Shown here: positions 5,986-7,699 of the stretch, piece by piece
Layout of the letters: each line of letters starts with the position of its first letter
How positions within the stretch are numbered: the stretch's first letter is position 1
NCBI GenBank assembly: GCA_022360735.1
Contig: JAKSCF010000192.1
Location: forward strand, 1 to 7,699
Direction of reading: 5' to 3'
DNA length: 7,699 bases
From: Clostridia bacterium
GTDB lineage: Bacteria > Bacillota_A > Clostridia > Peptostreptococcales > JAAYPU01
Notes under the pieces: generated by a model
Told to the model about the DNA's origin: nothing
Seen by the model: only the letters and a program-made list of their open reading frames with translations
Databases searched by the model: none
Made by a program: the position numbers and the translations under genes

Positions 5986-7551
5986 GTGATTTTGGTTTCT
6001 GGTAAAGAAATGAAAGAAATAGACAGAACGGCAATTGAAGATCATGGTATCTCCGGACTACGTTTGATGGAGACAGCAGGTATTCGAGTGTTTGAAGCCA
6101 TACAGAAAGAACTCAATGATAAGGATCAAAATGTTTTAATAGTATGTGGAGCCGGTAACAATGGTGGTGATGGATACGTTGTTGCAAGAAAGCTCATACA
6201 ACAATTTGTTCCTGTTAAAGTATATTCTACTGTCAATCCAAATAAATTAAAGGGAGATGCAAAAGCAAATTATCAAAGACTTAAGGAAATGGGCATCGAT
6301 ATATATCAATTGAATCATGAAGAAAACAGTAATTTTAAGAATGATGTAGATGAATCGGATATCATTGTAGATGCCATTCTTGGGACAGGCTTGTCTAGGC
6401 CTGTAAGTGATGAGCTAGTAGCTGTCTTTAATATTATCAATCAATCTTCAAAAAAAATATTTTCTATAGATATTCCATCAGGTATTGGTGCTGAAAAAGG
6501 CAGAAATTATGGTTCTGCAATTCAGGCTAACAAAACAATTACCTTTCAATTGCCAAAATTAGGCTGTATTTTATATCCCGGAGCAGAACATACAGGTGAA
6601 TTGATAATAGTAGATATTGGAATTCCGCAAAAGATTATTGATAAAAACCATTCCAATATCTATACTATAGAAGAAAAAACGATTAAAAATATTATAAAAC
6701 CACGACAAAAAGAGTTACATAAAGGAAATTGTGGTAAACTAATAATTATTGCTGGTTCAAAAGGGATGGCAGGAGCAGCTGTTCTAACTGCTAAATCTGC
6801 ATTAAGAAGCGGTGCAGGGCTTGTGAAGGTAGCTGTTCCTGAATCCATTACAGATATATTACAAATATCAGTACCGGAAGCTATATGCATCTCTTTAAAA
6901 GGCTCAAACAGTGAACAAGTTGACGAAGAAAATGTTGAGAGAATTATAAAAAATGCTATGAGCTGTAATGCTATTGCAATAGGGCCGGGTTTGGGCAGTC
7001 ATAATGATATTAAAAAATTGCTGAAAAATACTATTAATGCAAAAAAGCCTATTGTTATTGATGCGGATGGGTTAAATGCTATTAGTGATGAGTCTGGGCA
7101 AGTTTTAGAAAAAGGTTTACCTATTATCATAACACCTCATCCCGGAGAGATGTCTCGTCTAACAGGGTTAGATGTAAAGTATATAAACGAAAATAGAATT
7201 GAAGTTACAAGAAACTTTTCTAAAAAATGGGGTATAATAGTTGTATTGAAAGGAGCACGTACCACAATTGGACTGCCGGATGGAACCGTTTTTGTCAATG
7301 TTTCCGGTAATCCGGGAATGGCAACCGGTGGAAGCGGTGATGCATTGACAGGTATCATATCGTCTTTTTGTGCACAAGGATTATGTGCTGAACATGCTGC
7401 AATAGCCGGTGTTTACATACATGGAAAAGCAGGCGATATAATGGCAAAACAGTATGGAGAGTATGGGCTTTGTGCCGGTGATTTGACAATTGGGACGGCA
7501 CTGGCTATAAAAGAAATAGTAAGAAAAAAAAAAAAAAAAACACTTTGTTGA
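5986..7551 (+). CDS. nnr: Bifunctional NAD(P)H-hydrate epimerase / ADP-dependent dehydratase
   Basis: This enzyme repairs hydrated NADH and NADPH: the N domain (NnrE) interconverts R and S forms, and the C domain (NnrD) dehydrates the S form using ADP. Residue numbers count from GTG 5986. NnrE spans about 1-215 with GAGNNGGDGYVVARKL (55-70), DAILGTG (129-135) and IPSGIGAEKG (163-172). NnrD spans about 225-515 with GPGLG (333-337), DADGLNAI (359-366), ITPHPGE (382-388) and ATGGSGD (446-452), whose Asp452 is the expected catalytic residue. The length, 521, fits the fused family. GTG 5986 gives the typical MILVSGKEMKEID start after AAGGGTG; GTG 5977 and TTG 5992 are alternatives. It lies 15 bases after the amidohydrolase. 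The C-terminus is unusual: five Lys from a 17-A run, then TLC, and the stop overlaps the -35 box of the next promoter. Confidence 0.95.
   Translation: MILVSGKEMKEIDRTAIEDHGISGLRLMETAGIRVFEAIQKELNDKDQNVLIVCGAGNNGGDGYVVARKLIQQFVPVKVYSTVNPNKLKGDAKANYQRLKEMGIDIYQLNHEENSNFKNDVDESDIIVDAILGTGLSRPVSDELVAVFNIINQSSKKIFSIDIPSGIGAEKGRNYGSAIQANKTITFQLPKLGCILYPGAEHTGELIIVDIGIPQKIIDKNHSNIYTIEEKTIKNIIKPRQKELHKGNCGKLIIIAGSKGMAGAAVLTAKSALRSGAGLVKVAVPESITDILQISVPEAICISLKGSNSEQVDEENVERIIKNAMSCNAIAIGPGLGSHNDIKKLLKNTINAKKPIVIDADGLNAISDESGQVLEKGLPIIITPHPGEMSRLTGLDVKYINENRIEVTRNFSKKWGIIVVLKGARTTIGLPDGTVFVNVSGNPGMATGGSGDALTGIISSFCAQGLCAEHAAIAGVYIHGKAGDIMAKQYGEYGLCAGDLTIGTALAIKEIVRKKKKKTLC
7524..7540 (+). repeat. Homopolymer of 17 A inside the end of nnr
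   Basis: Seventeen A in a row encode the last five lysines of NnrD, ten bases before the stop codon. Runs this long are prone to replication, transcription and translation slippage. The tract also ends 7 bases before a -35 box, where an A-tract could act as an UP element. The exact length may be a sequencing uncertainty. Confidence 0.95.
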
Positions 7552-7577
7552 CACTATTTGCTCCATATGTATATAAT
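7548..7577 (+). promoter_or_regulatory. Consensus sigma-A promoter for the ribbon-helix-helix gene
   Basis: The -35 TTGACA (7548-7553) and the -10 TATAAT (7572-7577) are both perfect, with an 18-base spacer, preceded by the A17 tract. The TGA stop of nnr (7549-7551) lies inside the -35 box. The start of transcription is expected near 7584, about 75 bases before the next ATG. It should separate expression of the downstream gene from the Mg2+-controlled cluster. Confidence 0.85.
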
Positions 7578-7579
7578 AG

Positions 7580-7603
7580 TAGTATATATGGTTATATATA
7601 CTA
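7580..7603 (+). promoter_or_regulatory. Perfect palindrome at the transcription start, likely operator
   Basis: The arms TAGTATATAT (7580-7589) and ATATATACTA (7594-7603) are exact reverse complements around GGTT. The palindrome begins 2 bases after the -10 box and covers the expected start site, so a bound protein would block transcription. Ribbon-helix-helix antitoxins commonly repress their own promoters through such sites, and the next gene encodes one. There is no T-run, so it is not a terminator for nnr. Confidence 0.55.
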
Positions 7604-7658
7604 TTGTACTTTGGGCTTGAATGATTTAGCGAGGTGTGAAAGTTGGAGGAGTGGTTTT

Positions 7659-7699
7659 ATGGCTGATACCAGAAAGATTTTGGTTAATTTACCCAGTAA
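7659..7699 (+). CDS. Start of a ribbon-helix-helix (CopG/EndoAI-like) protein, cut by window end
   Basis: Only 13 complete codons are visible, MADTRKILVNLPS, after a strong GGAGG (7645-7649) with 9-base spacing. A short polar lead followed by a beta strand of the KILVNLP type is typical of the N-terminus of ribbon-helix-helix DNA-binding proteins, such as the MazE-type antitoxin EndoAI, which pairs with the mRNA-cleaving toxin EndoA (MazF). In many Firmicutes that pair lies near acpS and alr, so the position supports this reading; here no alr separates it from nnr. The promoter and palindrome before it suggest autoregulation. The family call rests on very little sequence and on gene order; the toxin is not in view. 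Confidence 0.6.
   Translation, partial: MADTRKILVNLPS

Noticed and set aside
7580..7603. Palindrome after nnr as a terminator
   Set aside because: The stem is almost entirely A/T, no T-run follows, and it lies immediately after a consensus -10 box, so an operator is more likely.

Overview
The window looks like chromosomal DNA from a low-GC Firmicute, most probably an anaerobic clostridium. The evidence is the AT-rich codon use, strong purine-rich Shine-Dalgarno sites, use of TTG/GTG starts, a Firmicute-type M-box Mg2+ riboswitch, and the gene cluster acpS - nnr - (MazE-like) ribbon-helix-helix gene, which is familiar from Firmicute chromosomes. No insertion sequence, CRISPR array, rRNA or tRNA was seen. 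The genus cannot be fixed from the sequence alone.

Region 1 (1-2439) is chemotaxis. It holds the 3' part of a methyl-accepting chemotaxis protein (HAMP-like modules, a PAS domain with a cysteine cluster, further HAMP-like modules and the signalling hairpin), a hairpin-rich spacer with its own promoter, and a cheW gene.

Region 2 (2440-2908) is a regulatory leader of about 470 bases without a large gene. It contains a near-consensus promoter, an M-box (ykoK-type) Mg2+ riboswitch, a readable antiterminator/terminator pair, a short open reading frame with good ribosome-binding sites, and a hairpin that holds the mgtE ribosome-binding site in its loop.

Region 3 (2909-7551) is a compact cluster with 14-24 base gaps and no visible internal terminator: mgtE (Mg2+ channel/transporter), acpS (holo-acyl-carrier-protein synthase), a metal-dependent amidohydrolase of unknown substrate, and a fused nnrE-nnrD gene for repair of damaged NAD(P)H. 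If the riboswitch transcript runs through, an essential Mg2+-dependent enzyme and a repair enzyme would share Mg2+ control with the transporter.

Region 4 (7524-7699): nnr ends in a run of 17 A. A consensus promoter overlaps its stop codon, a perfect palindrome sits at the expected transcription start, and the first 13 codons of a ribbon-helix-helix protein, probably an EndoAI/MazE-type antitoxin, run off the window.

The most interesting signals are the short reading frame between the riboswitch and mgtE, which carries a D-x-S-P-L-P motif reminiscent of enterobacterial MgtL, and the A17 tract. One extra A would fuse nnr in frame, without a stop, to the downstream antitoxin gene.
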